NCBI RefSeq assembly: GCF_014174515.1
Contig: NZ_JACJUG010000007.1
Span: 124,001 to 188,000, forward strand
DNA length: 64,000 bases
Direction: 5' to 3'
Source of the DNA: Mitsuaria sp. WAJ17
GTDB taxonomy: Bacteria > Pseudomonadota > Gammaproteobacteria > Burkholderiales > Burkholderiaceae_C
The position numbers and the translations under genes are program-made. Shown piece by piece: positions 1 through 10,660 of the stretch; positions within the stretch are counted from its first letter, which is position 1; each line of letters begins with the position of its first letter. The notes beneath the pieces are model-generated. The model was not told the DNA's origin. It saw only the letters and a list, made by a program, of their open reading frames with translations, and did not search any database.

Positions 1-815
1 GCGCGGTAGTCGAAACCCGGCTGGGTGAGCGGCGGCACGGGCACGGTGGCGCGGGGCAGGATGAAGCCGTCCCGCAGTTCCGCATGCTCATAGGTGGTCT
101 GGGCCTGGGCCACGAAGACTGCCCGGGGCTTGGAGGACCGCGCATGCCAATCGGCACTGCTGCGGTCCCGCTGGTCCGGCATGAAGGCGTTGAGCAGGGC
201 CAGGGAGCCGCGGGACTGCCCCAGCAGAAAGATGTTGTCGGCATCCACGCCCAGGTCGGTCGCCCGCGAGCGTACCCATTGCACGGCCTGCGCGATGTCC
301 GTGTGAGGCACGCGAGGATTGAAGTTCTCCGGCTTCACCGACTGGCTGGCCCGCGGGTGGCGGAACTGGACGGACATGAAGGCGAAGCCGGCATTGACCG
401 CCGGCACCACCAGTTTCTCCATCAGCGGCGAAGTCTCGCCCGGCTGCGCATTGCCCTCAATCATCACCTGCGAGGGGCCGCTGGGATGCGCCCAGATGAT
501 CAGCGGCAGGGCTTGCCGCTTGGGCAGGGTGCTGCTGCGGTACATCTCGTAGCGCTGGTCATAGGCCGTGTCCTGATCGGTGCCGTACTTGCGCTCGATC
601 CAGGCCGCCCCGTCGGCATAGCACAGGCCTCGCGACTGCCACATCGAGGCGCTGTAGGCGCCGGGCGCGGGCTTCAGGTAGGCGGCGAAGTCATAGTGGC
701 CGTTGGCCTGCAGCGGCACCTGGATGCAGGCGGTGCCCGCCAGCGCGCTGCCCGCGACCAGGTACAGCCAGGTCACCATCATCGCCCGGCGGGGCCAGGT
801 CTTGCCTTGTCTCAT
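1..815 (-). CDS. alpha/beta-hydrolase fold secreted esterase-like protein (3' end outside window)
   Basis: This reading frame is open from an ATG at 815 to the left edge (271 codons) and its C-terminus lies outside the window. The first ~25 residues look like a signal peptide (two Arg, then a hydrophobic run ending GSALA), so the product is probably periplasmic or secreted. The motif GQSRGS fits the GxSxG nucleophile elbow of alpha/beta hydrolases. An upstream IIWAHPSGPS stretch fits the oxyanion-hole loop of dienelactone-hydrolase or polyester-hydrolase-like enzymes. The catalytic Asp and His are expected beyond the edge and cannot be checked. It is transcribed away from groES, with 573 bp between the two starts. 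The substrate is unknown; family fold is fairly certain, specific function is not. Confidence 0.75.
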   Translation of the reverse strand, partial: MRQGKTWPRRAMMVTWLYLVAGSALAGTACIQVPLQANGHYDFAAYLKPAPGAYSASMWQSRGLCYADGAAWIERKYGTDQDTAYDQRYEMYRSSTLPKRQALPLIIWAHPSGPSQVMIEGNAQPGETSPLMEKLVVPAVNAGFAFMSVQFRHPRASQSVKPENFNPRVPHTDIAQAVQWVRSRATDLGVDADNIFLLGQSRGSLALLNAFMPDQRDRSSADWHARSSKPRAVFVAQAQTTYEHAELRDGFILPRATVPVPPLTQPGFDYR

Positions 816-1217
816 GGTCCGTCTCCTCATTGAATGCGAGACCGCATGCTCGGAGGCCCACATTGCAGGGACGTTGCGCGCAGTTTGAGCGCCCGGAAAC
901 ACTCGAAAGCAGACGTATCAGCCTCCGCACCGCCGCAGGCAAGCTCATCCACGCCAGCTGTGGACAAGTGTGTGGGCTGTGCGGTGAGGGCGGTGCCAAG
1001 CCCTTGATTCACAAGGCTCGGACAGACTTTGCCTATTTTTTACGCAGGAGTGAGGCCTGCCTCGTGCCGGCCTGCCAGGGACTCAGCGGCTGCAAGGCCG
1101 CGCCGGGCACACCGCCCCGCTGAGCCACCGGCCGCTGCCGGCTGGGGCGGCGCCCCTGCGACCCGCGCTCCTGGGCCTGCAACCGGGGGCGTTGTCAGCA
1201 CGCTGGCGAGCCCACCT
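816..1217. other. intergenic stretch without a recognised gene
   Basis: Only short overlapping open frames of the kind expected in GC-rich DNA occur here, with no ribosome binding site or recognisable protein. It must carry the promoter of the leftward hydrolase gene, but I see no clear -35/-10 pair for it. Confidence 0.5.
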
Positions 1218-1246
1218 CTTGAAACGCCGCGGGTCATCCCTATAAT
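1218..1246 (+). promoter_or_regulatory. groESL promoter, overlapping sigma70-like and sigma32-like elements
   Basis: TTGAAA (1219-1224) and a perfect TATAAT (1241-1246) are separated by 16 bp, a good vegetative promoter. The same bases read CTTGAAA (1218-1224), 13 bp, then CCCTATAAT (1238-1246). That resembles the heat-shock sigma32 consensus in its -35 and in the CCC start of its -10. The promoter lies just upstream of the CIRCE operator and about 140 bp before groES. Confidence 0.75.
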
Positions 1247-1255
1247 CCTTTCCTG

Positions 1256-1282
1256 CTAGCACTCTTGCACGTCGAGTGCTAA
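1256..1282. promoter_or_regulatory. CIRCE operator (HrcA binding site)
   Basis: The left arm CTAGCACTC (1256-1264), a 9-bp spacer and the right arm GAGTGCTAA (1274-1282) match the CIRCE consensus TTAGCACTC-N9-GAGTGCTAA with one change, in the first base. The operator covers the expected transcription start, 10 bp after the -10. This is the classic position for repression by HrcA. No hrcA gene is present in the window. Confidence 0.95.
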
Positions 1283-1388
1283 CAACCCGGCCGAAGTTCA
1301 GCTGCAGCCGGTTTGTCCTGATGTGATGGCCTGCCGCCCTCCTGGCGTTCGGCCTGCAACGACCCAAGACTCTCAGCAAGGAGAAGTG

Positions 1389-1679
1389 ATGAAACTGCGT
1401 CCTCTGCACGATCGCGTGATCGTTAAGCGCCTCGAAAACGAAACCAAGACGGCCTCCGGCATCGTCCTGCCCGACAACGCCGCTGAAAAGCCCGACCAGG
1501 GTGAAGTGCTGGCCGTGGGTCCTGGCAAGCGCAATGACAAGGGCGACTTCGTGGCCCTGAACGTGGCCGTGGGCGACCGCGTGCTGTTCGGCAAGTACTC
1601 GGGCCAGTCCGTCAAGGTCGATGGCGAGGAACTGCTCGTGATGCGCGAAGAAGACCTCTTCGCCGTCGTCGCCAAGTAA
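1389..1679 (+). CDS. groES: co-chaperonin GroES
   Basis: Encodes the 96-residue heptameric lid of the GroEL folding chamber, acting in the cytoplasm. The protein starts [10 protein letters not shown] and carries the mobile-loop region [14 protein letters not shown] that docks on GroEL, followed by the usual beta-barrel GEVLAVGPG and a C-terminal EEDLFAVV. Length matches the family. The start is set by AAGGAG at 1378-1383, five bases before ATG; an in-frame ATG at 1323 would add a non-homologous extension and lacks this site. It is the first gene of a groES-groEL operon under sigma70/sigma32 and CIRCE control. Unusually, 183 bp carrying a dispersed palindromic element separate it from groEL. 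Confidence 0.98.
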   Translation: MKLRPLHDRVIVKRLENETKTASGIVLPDNAAEKPDQGEVLAVGPGKRNDKGDFVALNVAVGDRVLFGKYSGQSVKVDGEELLVMREEDLFAVVAK

Positions 1680-1680
1680 A

Positions 1681-3500
<1,820 letters not shown>

Positions 3501-3537
3501 GTCCAAGCCCCCGGCAGTCCCTGCCGGAGCCTCCCTG

Positions 3538-3574
3538 AAACCCGCGACGGCCACCCGGCCTCGCGGGTTTTTTC
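3538..3574 (+). terminator. rho-independent terminator of groESL
   Basis: The stem AAACCCGCGA (3538-3547) pairs with TCGCGGGTTT (3561-3570), followed by a T-run to 3573. It lies 38 bp after the groEL stop. Confidence 0.92.
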
Positions 3575-3720
3575 ATGTGCCGCCCCGGGTCTTCTGTTGC
3601 CAATCCCCCTCACATGAAGGGGCCTTGCCGCCCGGGTGCGTACTCTGTCTCTCAAATGGCAAGGGGCTGACCGTCCGTCCCAGGTTCCTGTGTCATGCCG
3701 GCTTCATAATGCGGAACATC

Positions 3721-5727
3721 ATGTCCAACGCCCCGAGCCTGCAATCCCTGGTTGACGAGGTCATCGTCCAAATGCCCTCGATGAGCCACACCGTGGCCCA
3801 CCAGATCCAGGACGACCTGAAGTCCGACCCGCTGCTCCACGGGCTGCAGTACGCCTGGGCCGTCAACAAGGGTCGCTTCGCCACCGATTTCCAGGCCGCC
3901 GTCCAGCCGCTGCTGGAATCCGCGCGGCGCGGCGAGGACCCCCTGCAGCGGCGCCTCCCCTCGCTGGGCCTGCAAACGCTGAGCCTCGTGGACGAGAAGC
4001 AGGCCCTGCAGGACGTGTCCATCGCGCACGTGGTCTCGGCCGTCGAGGAGCATTCGCGGCCCGAGCTGCACCAGCTGGTCAATTTCTTCGCGGCGCTGCG
4101 GGGCATCGCCCGGCCCATGAAGCAGGACAATCCGCTGCGCCCGGCCGTCTTTGCCAACGCCCTGGTCACGGCCATCCAGAACATGCAGCTTGACGGAGAG
4201 GGCTGCTACGCCATGACCAAGGTGGCCACGCCGCACATGGCGCAGGCCCTGGGCCTGATCTACCAGCGCCTGTGCGACCAGATGCGCAGTGCCCAGTTGG
4301 CCCCCCTGGTGGAAGGCTACGGCATCGGCAGCACGCGCGACATCGAGACCCGCCTGCGCCAGGCCGCCGTGCCCGGCGTCAACCCGACTCTGGACACCCT
4401 GGCGCGGCGCGTCGATGCCATCAATTCCCGGCCCCAGGCCCTGCGCGGCGGGTCGGGCGATTCCCTGGCCCTGGGCCCCAGCACCCTGCTGCGCGGCGGC
4501 GGCGACTTGCTGACGCGCCTCTACGACCAGATCCTGGCCGACCCCAAGCTGCTGCCGCCGGTCAAGGCCCTGATGTCACGCCTGCAGGTGGCCGTGGCCC
4601 GCCTGTCCCGCACCGATCCCAGCCTGCTGCGGCGTCAGGACCATCCCGTGTGGAGCCTGCTCAACCGCGTGGCCGGCCACGGCGCCGGCTTCCAGCGCGC
4701 CGACGACGAACGCCTGCGTCAGTTCCTCGGCTTCATGAACGGCATCGTCCAGCAGTTGGTGGAAGCCCAGCTGCTGACCGGCCTGCAGTTCCAGCAAGCC
4801 CTTGGCTTGATCGATCAGCACATCCGCGAGCAGGCCAGCCGCCATGGCGAGCGCAGCGCTTCGGCCCTGGCCGCGCTGGAGCGCGAAGGCCAGCGCGTGG
4901 AATGGCTGGAGCTGTTGCAGGGCCAGCTGAAGGAGCAGCTCTCCGACACCGCCCTGAGCCCCACCCTGCGCAAGTTCCTGCTCAAGCCCTGGGTCGAGGT
5001 GATCGTGCAGAACATGGTGCTGCATGGCCGCGAGGCGCCCGAGGCAGAGGCCAGCATCGAGCTGGTGGACGAGCTGCTGGACAGCCTCCAGCAGCGCCAA
5101 AGCGAGCTCGCCCGAACCCAGCTGCGCAGCCGCCTGCCCGGCCTGATCAAGCGGATCGAGGCCGGCATGGACCTCATCGCCTTCCCCGCGGACAAGCGCC
5201 AGGTCGTGCTGCAGGACCTGATGAACCAACATGGCCGCGTGCTCAGCGGCCTGCCGGCGCACCACCATGCGGCACCGCAGGAGCGCGCGCCCATGCCGCG
5301 CCGCGACCTCAGCCCCGAGGAACTGCTGCAGCAGCTGCTCAACGAGCGCGAGTCGCAGATGCCCTCGCGCTGGGCCCATGACCAGGTCAACCGAGGCGAG
5401 CTGCCCACGGTGCCGGTGGGTCTCTATTCCGAGTCGAGCTCGCCGGATTCACGCGCCGCCCTGCAGGCCTGGATGGGCAATCTGCAGGTGGGCAACTGGT
5501 ATCACATGTTCGTGCAGAGCCAGTGGATCACCGCCCAGATCGCCTGGATCAGCGAGAGCCGCCAGTTCTTCCTCTTCGTAGGCCAGGATGCCGACGAGCG
5601 CCACTCGCTGACGCGCGGCGCCATCGAGCAGCTGCTGGCCAACGGCCTGATCACGGCGCTGGAGGAAGACACCCTGGTGCAGCGGGCCGTCTCCTCGCTC
5701 ATGCAGGACCTGGACGACGCCCCTTGA
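3721..5727 (+). CDS. DUF1631 family protein
   Basis: A 668-residue protein of the DUF1631 type, a family common in beta- and gammaproteobacteria and sometimes mislabelled thymidine phosphorylase. It is largely helical and hydrophilic, with no signal peptide or membrane span. The C-terminal ~100 residues (around GNWYHMFVQSQW and FLFVGQDADERHSLTRG) form the conserved region, which I recall as PilZ-like in some family members. That would suggest a link to cyclic-di-GMP, but this is inference. Two in-frame starts are possible, ATG 3709 and ATG 3721. I chose 3721 because CATAAT at 3704-3709 looks like a -10 element. Biochemical role is unknown. The gene is probably monocistronic or leads the patatin gene, whose start is 4 bp after its stop. 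Confidence 0.8.
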   Translation: MSNAPSLQSLVDEVIVQMPSMSHTVAHQIQDDLKSDPLLHGLQYAWAVNKGRFATDFQAAVQPLLESARRGEDPLQRRLPSLGLQTLSLVDEKQALQDVSIAHVVSAVEEHSRPELHQLVNFFAALRGIARPMKQDNPLRPAVFANALVTAIQNMQLDGEGCYAMTKVATPHMAQALGLIYQRLCDQMRSAQLAPLVEGYGIGSTRDIETRLRQAAVPGVNPTLDTLARRVDAINSRPQALRGGSGDSLALGPSTLLRGGGDLLTRLYDQILADPKLLPPVKALMSRLQVAVARLSRTDPSLLRRQDHPVWSLLNRVAGHGAGFQRADDERLRQFLGFMNGIVQQLVEAQLLTGLQFQQALGLIDQHIREQASRHGERSASALAALEREGQRVEWLELLQGQLKEQLSDTALSPTLRKFLLKPWVEVIVQNMVLHGREAPEAEASIELVDELLDSLQQRQSELARTQLRSRLPGLIKRIEAGMDLIAFPADKRQVVLQDLMNQHGRVLSGLPAHHHAAPQERAPMPRRDLSPEELLQQLLNERESQMPSRWAHDQVNRGELPTVPVGLYSESSSPDSRAALQAWMGNLQVGNWYHMFVQSQWITAQIAWISESRQFFLFVGQDADERHSLTRGAIEQLLANGLITALEEDTLVQRAVSSLMQDLDDAP

Positions 5728-5731
5728 GCCG

Positions 5732-8128
5732 GTGAAGCCCCGCATGCAGCCCCGCCGCCCCGGCCGCGCCGCCCCTTCGGAGCCCAGGCGGGCCGCAGGC
5801 TGCGCCTCGCGCGCGCGCTCCGCGGTTCTCACTCTGGGGCGCCCCCTGCTGCTGCTGGCCGTGGCCCTGCCCCTGCTGCAGGTCCAGGCCGAGTCCCTGC
5901 CCCCGCCCCGCCCGGCCGAGCAGGCCGTCACCGGCTTGCTGCAGCCCCAGGCCGCCCGGCCGCGCCTGGGCCTGGTGCTGTCCGGCGGTGGAGCCCGCGG
6001 CCTGGCCCATGTGGGCATTCTGAAGGTGCTGGAACGCGAACACATCCCTGTGGACGTGATCGCCGGCACCTCTATGGGCGCCATCATCGGCGGCCTCTAT
6101 GCCAGCGGCATGAACGCCCGCGAGCTGGAGCGCGAGATGCAGCAGATCGCCTGGGACCGCATGTTTGCCAGCCGCGTCGAGCGCCAGCAGCTTTCGCAGC
6201 GGCGCAAGGAGGAGGACTTCGAGTTCTCCGCCGTACTGGAACTGGGCCTGCGCGATGGCGAGGTGCGAGTGCCGCAAAGCACCCTGTCCAGCCGGGGCCT
6301 GGATGCCCTGCTGCGCCGCCTGACCCTGCCCGTGCGCGGCGTGGACCATTTCGATCAGCTGCCCACGCCCTTCCGCGCTGTCGCGACCGACATGGAAAGC
6401 GGCGCCCAGGTGGTGGCCGAGTCCGGCGACCTGGCCCAGGCCTTGCGCTCCAGCATGAGCGTGCCCGGTGTCTTCGCCCCGGTGGAGAGCGACGACGGCC
6501 GCATCCTCGGCGACGGCGGCCTGGTCAACAACCTGCCGGTGGACGTGGCCAGGCGCATGGGCGCGGAGCGCGTCATCGCCATCAACGTGGGCACGCCGCT
6601 ATCCGGTCGCGACTCGCTGAATTCGCTGGTGGGCGTCACGGCCCAGATGATCAACATCCTCACCGAACAGAACGTGCAGCGCTCCATTGCCAGCCTCTGG
6701 CAGGAGGACCTGCTGATCACGCCGCAGCTCAAGGGCATGGGTTCGGGCAGCTTCGAGCGCAGCAAGGACTTCATCGCCCTGGGCGAGGCCGCCGCCGAGC
6801 AGGCCCTGCCGCAGCTGCGTGCCTTCGCGGTGAGCCCCGAGGTCTACGCCGACTGGCTGCTAGCCCGCACGCAGACCCAGCCTGCGGCCCCGGTGCTGGC
6901 GGGCATCAGCTTCGTGGGCAGCGATGTGGCCAATCCGGAACGCTTCAAGGACCAGTTGGAGGCCCGACCCGGCCAAATCTTCGACGCGGAGCGTGCCGAG
7001 CGCGACGCCCGCTTCCTGGCCTCCTCCGGCGACTTCGTGCGCGTTGACTACCACGTCGAGGAACACAGCGAAGGCAACCAGCTGGTCTTCATGATGGAAG
7101 ACAAGCCCTGGGGCCCCAACTACTTCCGCGCCGGCATCGACCTCAGCACCGACTTCAACGGCGAGAGCGCCTTCAACCTGCGCATCAGCCACAACAGGCA
7201 CTGGCTGACTCCGCACGGCACCGAGTGGCGCAACCAGCTGACCATTGGCCAGAGCCCACGCCTCTTCACCGAGCTGTATCACCCGTTGATCCAGAAGCTC
7301 GGCACCAGCAATGACTGGTTCGTCTCCAGCTGGGGAGAGGTCGAGAGGCACAACCTGACCCTCTACAACGCGGAGACCGGCCAGGGCCTGGCGCGGCTGG
7401 GTCGCAAGAGCCTGCGCTACGGCCTGGACTTCGGCCAGCCCTGGGGCCGTCTGGGCGAGGTGCGGCTGGGCCTGGTGCGCGAGCACTGGCGCGTGCACCC
7501 GGACCTCATCACGGTGGACCCCAGCCAGCTGGGCGCCAGCGACCAGCAGCGCCTCAACAAGACTTGGACAGAGACCGGCCTGCGACTCAAGCTGGGGGTG
7601 GACCAGCTGGACTTCGCCAATTTCCCGCAGCGCGGCTACCGCACGACCTTCGAGCACACGGCCGGCAGGCAGACCCAGCCGGGTGGCCGAAGCGACGCCT
7701 TCAGCCGCACCGAGCTTCAGGGCACCCTGGTGGGCAGCTGGGGCCGCCATACCCTGAACCTGCACCTGCGCGGCCTCAATGCCCATCAGCCCGAGGATTC
7801 GGCCCAGGGCCCCTACAGCCTGGGCGGGTTCCAGCAGCTGTCGGGCTACCAACCCGGGCAGCTGACCGGCAACACCCTGCTCTTCGGCCGCATGAGCTAC
7901 TACCAGCGCCTGGCGCAGACGCCGGTGCTGACCCGGGGCTTCTTCATCGGTGGTTCGCTGGAGGCCGGCAATGCCTGGGACACGCGCCAGAGTGTGAGCC
8001 TGCGCGGCCTCAAGCTGGCCGGCAGTCTCTTCATCGGCGCGGACACCGGCCTGGGCCCGCTCTACCTGGGCCTGGGCAAGGGCCGGACCACGGACACCGC
8101 GGTCTATCTCTTCATCGGCCGCCCCTAA
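5732..8128 (+). CDS. PlpD-type patatin-like phospholipase with outer-membrane beta-barrel
   Basis: A 798-residue two-part protein of the type Vd autotransporter kind. After a long basic N-terminus and a hydrophobic signal (~residues 31-53), residues 79-270 form a patatin lipase domain. It has the oxyanion loop GGGARG (85-90), nucleophile Ser114 in GTSMG and catalytic Asp261 in DGG. A POTRA-like segment follows (GISFVGSDVANPERF onward), then a C-terminal 16-strand Omp85-like barrel that ends in an aromatic residue region (YLFIGRP). The expected reaction is hydrolysis of phospholipid acyl esters at or outside the cell surface. The start may be GTG 5732 or ATG 5744. The next gene follows after 11 bp, suggesting co-transcription. 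Confidence 0.9.
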   Translation: MKPRMQPRRPGRAAPSEPRRAAGCASRARSAVLTLGRPLLLLAVALPLLQVQAESLPPPRPAEQAVTGLLQPQAARPRLGLVLSGGGARGLAHVGILKVLEREHIPVDVIAGTSMGAIIGGLYASGMNARELEREMQQIAWDRMFASRVERQQLSQRRKEEDFEFSAVLELGLRDGEVRVPQSTLSSRGLDALLRRLTLPVRGVDHFDQLPTPFRAVATDMESGAQVVAESGDLAQALRSSMSVPGVFAPVESDDGRILGDGGLVNNLPVDVARRMGAERVIAINVGTPLSGRDSLNSLVGVTAQMINILTEQNVQRSIASLWQEDLLITPQLKGMGSGSFERSKDFIALGEAAAEQALPQLRAFAVSPEVYADWLLARTQTQPAAPVLAGISFVGSDVANPERFKDQLEARPGQIFDAERAERDARFLASSGDFVRVDYHVEEHSEGNQLVFMMEDKPWGPNYFRAGIDLSTDFNGESAFNLRISHNRHWLTPHGTEWRNQLTIGQSPRLFTELYHPLIQKLGTSNDWFVSSWGEVERHNLTLYNAETGQGLARLGRKSLRYGLDFGQPWGRLGEVRLGLVREHWRVHPDLITVDPSQLGASDQQRLNKTWTETGLRLKLGVDQLDFANFPQRGYRTTFEHTAGRQTQPGGRSDAFSRTELQGTLVGSWGRHTLNLHLRGLNAHQPEDSAQGPYSLGGFQQLSGYQPGQLTGNTLLFGRMSYYQRLAQTPVLTRGFFIGGSLEAGNAWDTRQSVSLRGLKLAGSLFIGADTGLGPLYLGLGKGRTTDTAVYLFIGRP

Positions 8129-8139
8129 GCCGACGGGCG

Positions 8140-9030
8140 ATGCAGAATCGGGGCATGCGGCCCCGCGTCCACCTTCTGAGTCGAATGCTGCTACCGGCAC
8201 TGCTGACACTGGCCCTGGCATGGACGCCCCAACGAGCATCGGCATCGGGCGCCCCCGCAAGCAGCACCGCGCGGGTCGGGCAGGGCGCGCCTTCCGCCCC
8301 ACCCTCCATGCCGGCCTCCGTGCCCACCTCCACACCGGCCGAGCGCGTGGCAGCCCAGGAAGCCACGCTGACCCTGGCCACCGGCACCGACGGGCAGAGC
8401 AGTGACGGCCGCTGGCTACGCCGCGTCTTCAGCGAGGCCCTGCGCCGCCTGGGCTGGCGCCTGGCAGTGCAGGAGATGCCTGCCCGGCGCGCCGAGCTGG
8501 CCCTGCAGCGCGGCGAGGTGGATGGCGAGATGGTGCGCACCGCGGACTATGGCGAGATGCACCCCGAGCTGCTGCGGGTGGACGCTCCACTGATGCACGC
8601 CTCCTTCGGCATCTACGGCGCAAGCACATCGAGCCCCCCACAGACGCTGGACGAGCTGCGGCGCTCCGAAGGCGTGGTGATCTACCGGCGCGGCGTGGTG
8701 GTCTGCGAACAGCGCCTGCGAGAGCTGCTGCCGCCGCAACGCCTGGTCGAGATCTCGGCGGCCTACAACGCCGTGCGCATGCTGGCCCGCGGCCGGGCCC
8801 GCTTCGTCTGCGACATGGACAGCACCGTCAGCCTGAGCCTGGCCCATCTGGGCGAGACCGGATCACCGCCGCTGCACAGGCTCTTCGAGCTGGGTGCGCC
8901 GATGCCGCTGTATCCCTACCTCCATGCCCGCCATGCAGCGCTTGCGCCCCGCTTGGCTGCCACGCTGCAGGCCATGCGCGCCGAGGGCGGGCTGACGCCG
9001 ACCCCGAACCTGGGCCCAGGGAGGCGTTGA
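8140..9030 (+). CDS. orphan periplasmic substrate-binding protein (SBP family 3-like)
   Basis: A 296-residue secreted protein with a basic N-terminus, hydrophobic signal core (LLPALLTLALAW) and a processing region rich in Ala/Ser. The mature part starts TLTLATGTDGQSSDGRW and resembles family 3 solute-binding proteins: an EALRRLGW helix, a MPARRAELALQRGEVDGE segment, and LVEISAAYNAVRMLARG in the second lobe. No ABC permease or ATPase lies nearby, so it could serve a transporter elsewhere or act as a sensory binding protein. The start could also be ATG 8155. It begins 11 bp after the patatin gene and probably shares its transcript. The ligand is unknown. Confidence 0.72.
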   Translation: MQNRGMRPRVHLLSRMLLPALLTLALAWTPQRASASGAPASSTARVGQGAPSAPPSMPASVPTSTPAERVAAQEATLTLATGTDGQSSDGRWLRRVFSEALRRLGWRLAVQEMPARRAELALQRGEVDGEMVRTADYGEMHPELLRVDAPLMHASFGIYGASTSSPPQTLDELRRSEGVVIYRRGVVVCEQRLRELLPPQRLVEISAAYNAVRMLARGRARFVCDMDSTVSLSLAHLGETGSPPLHRLFELGAPMPLYPYLHARHAALAPRLAATLQAMRAEGGLTPTPNLGPGRR

Positions 9031-9078
9031 CCACGCGATCCAGACGCGAACCGGACCCCGCCTGCGCGCAGGCCCAGC

Positions 9079-9861
9079 TCAGCGAGATTCGTCATCGCCC
9101 GGTTCGCCCAGAGCAGCGGACGGGTCCTCGGGCAGGTCGTCCAGATCAGGCATGGCCGGCACCACCGGGGCCTGGCGCACCCAGTCGTAGAGGATGTGGG
9201 CCACGTCAGCCACGCCCTGCTTCTTCAGTGCCGAGAACAGGGAGATGGAGACGTCTGACTCCTCGGTGGCCATGGCGCCCAACACCTCCTGGGTGGCCGC
9301 CAGCGCGGCCTGCGCCTCCTTGCGGTTGAGCTTGTCTGACTTGGTCAGCAGCACCAGCAGCTTGACCTCGCCATTGGCCACGCGCGTGGCGACGAAGTCC
9401 AGCAGCTGGCGGTCGAGGTCGGTGAGGCCCAGGCGCGAGTCCACCATCAGCACCACGCCCGACAGCGAGCGACGCACCTCGAGATAGTCGGCCATGACCT
9501 TCTGCCAACGCAGCTTGGCGTCGCGCGCCACGGCGGCATAGCCATAGCCGGGGAGATCGGCGAAGAGCGCGTCAGGTGCGTCCTTGGGTCCCAGGTGGAA
9601 GAGGTTGATGTGCTGGGTGCGGCCCGGCGTCTTGGACGCGAAGGCCAGGCGCTTCTGCTGCGCCAGTGTGTTGATGGCCGTGCTCTTGCCGGCATTGGAG
9701 CGGCCGACGAAGGCAATCTCGGGCAACTCGCTGGCCGGCAGGTGATGAAGCTGGCTCGCCGTCGTGAGGAAGCGGGCAGTGTGGGTCCAAGCCAACACAG
9801 TCTTGTCCGAAGGGGCGGTCTCGGCCGCTTGCGGCGCTTGGCTGGGGTTATTGCTGCTCAT
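9079..9861 (-). CDS. engB: ribosome biogenesis GTP-binding protein EngB (YihA/YsxC)
   Basis: A 260-residue TrmE-Era-EngA-type GTPase needed for assembly of the large ribosomal subunit. G-motifs are all present: GRSNAGKS (53-60, P-loop), TPGRTQ (78-83), DLPGYG (102-107) and TKSD (173-176). It has a short unconserved N-terminal extension rich in Ala/Pro and an acidic C-terminal tail. An alternative start at 9888 would add nine residues. I prefer 9861 because TACAAT on this strand (9892-9887) looks like a -10 element lying over the longer start. The gene is divergent from the cytochrome c4 gene with only 66 bp between start codons, a frequent pairing in betaproteobacteria. Confidence 0.95.
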   Translation of the reverse strand: MSSNNPSQAPQAAETAPSDKTVLAWTHTARFLTTASQLHHLPASELPEIAFVGRSNAGKSTAINTLAQQKRLAFASKTPGRTQHINLFHLGPKDAPDALFADLPGYGYAAVARDAKLRWQKVMADYLEVRRSLSGVVLMVDSRLGLTDLDRQLLDFVATRVANGEVKLLVLLTKSDKLNRKEAQAALAATQEVLGAMATEESDVSISLFSALKKQGVADVAHILYDWVRQAPVVPAMPDLDDLPEDPSAALGEPGDDESR

Positions 9862-9927
9862 GTTGATCCAGTGGGCTGAGATTGCCATTGTAAAATCCGC
9901 CGGTTGCGCTTACAGACCCCCTTACTC

Positions 9928-10542
9928 ATGAAGAATGCTGCTTTCCTGTTGATGGGCCTCGTCTTCACCGCTGCCGCCAGTGCATCGGAAGCTCCGGCGC
10001 CGGCCAAGCCCGATCTCAACAAGGGCCAGGCCACAGCCCAGGTCTGCTCGGCCTGCCACACCGCCGATGGTTCGCGCGGCAGCCCCGCCAACCCCATCCT
10101 GCAGGGCCAGCACGGTGACTACCTGGTCAAGCAGCTGACCGAATTCAAGTCCGGCAAGCGCGACAACCCGGTGATGAAGGGCATGGCCTCCACGCTGTCT
10201 GAAGAAGACATGAAGAACGTGGCCGCCTTCTACGCCTCCAAGCAGGCCAAGCCCGGCTTCTCCAAGGACAAGACCCTGGTGACCCTGGGCGAGAAGATCT
10301 ACCGCGGCGGCATCGCCGAGCGCCAGATCCCCGCCTGCGCCGGCTGCCACAGCCCCAACGGTGCCGGCATCCCCGCCCAGTACCCGCGCCTGTCCGGCCA
10401 GCACAGCGATTACACCGAACTGCAGCTGAACGGCTTCCGTGCCGGTACGCGCGGCAACAGCCCGCAAATGGTGGCCATCGCCGCCAAGATGAACGACCGC
10501 GAGATCAAGGCCGTGGCCGACTACATCGCCGGCCTGCGCTGA
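9928..10542 (+). CDS. cytochrome c4 (di-heme c-type cytochrome)
   Basis: A 204-residue periplasmic electron carrier. A signal peptide (MKNAAFLLMGLVFTAAASAS) is followed by two similar c-type domains with heme attachment motifs CSACH (40-44) and CAGCH (137-141). Candidate axial Met residues sit in PVMKGMA and in NSPQMVA. The duplicated ~90-residue domain and length fit cytochrome c4, which passes electrons from the bc1 complex to terminal oxidases. The start is the ATG before KNAAF; an upstream in-frame TTG at 9904 would place four residues before a weaker signal. Its terminator separates it from resB-ccsA, whose products would attach its hemes, so the clustering makes functional sense. Confidence 0.93.
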   Translation: MKNAAFLLMGLVFTAAASASEAPAPAKPDLNKGQATAQVCSACHTADGSRGSPANPILQGQHGDYLVKQLTEFKSGKRDNPVMKGMASTLSEEDMKNVAAFYASKQAKPGFSKDKTLVTLGEKIYRGGIAERQIPACAGCHSPNGAGIPAQYPRLSGQHSDYTELQLNGFRAGTRGNSPQMVAIAAKMNDREIKAVADYIAGLR

Positions 10543-10588
10543 TCGCAGCCGGCCCGGGCGCTAGCGTCCGAATTGATCCATGGCAAGA

Positions 10589-10616
10589 GGCCGGCGCTTT
10601 GGCGCCGGCCTTTTTT
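10589..10616 (+). terminator. rho-independent terminator after cytochrome c4
   Basis: GGCCGGCGC (10589-10597) pairs with GCGCCGGCC (10602-10610) across a four-base loop and is followed by six T (10611-10616). Confidence 0.95.
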
Positions 10617-10660
10617 CTGGCCCCACGTCTTTGCCAAGCGCTGCGACGACAATCCGGCTC

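Noticed and set aside
830..1123. A 97-codon frame upstream of groES
   Set aside because: No ribosome site, composition unlike neighbours, overlapping frames on both strands and no recognisable protein.
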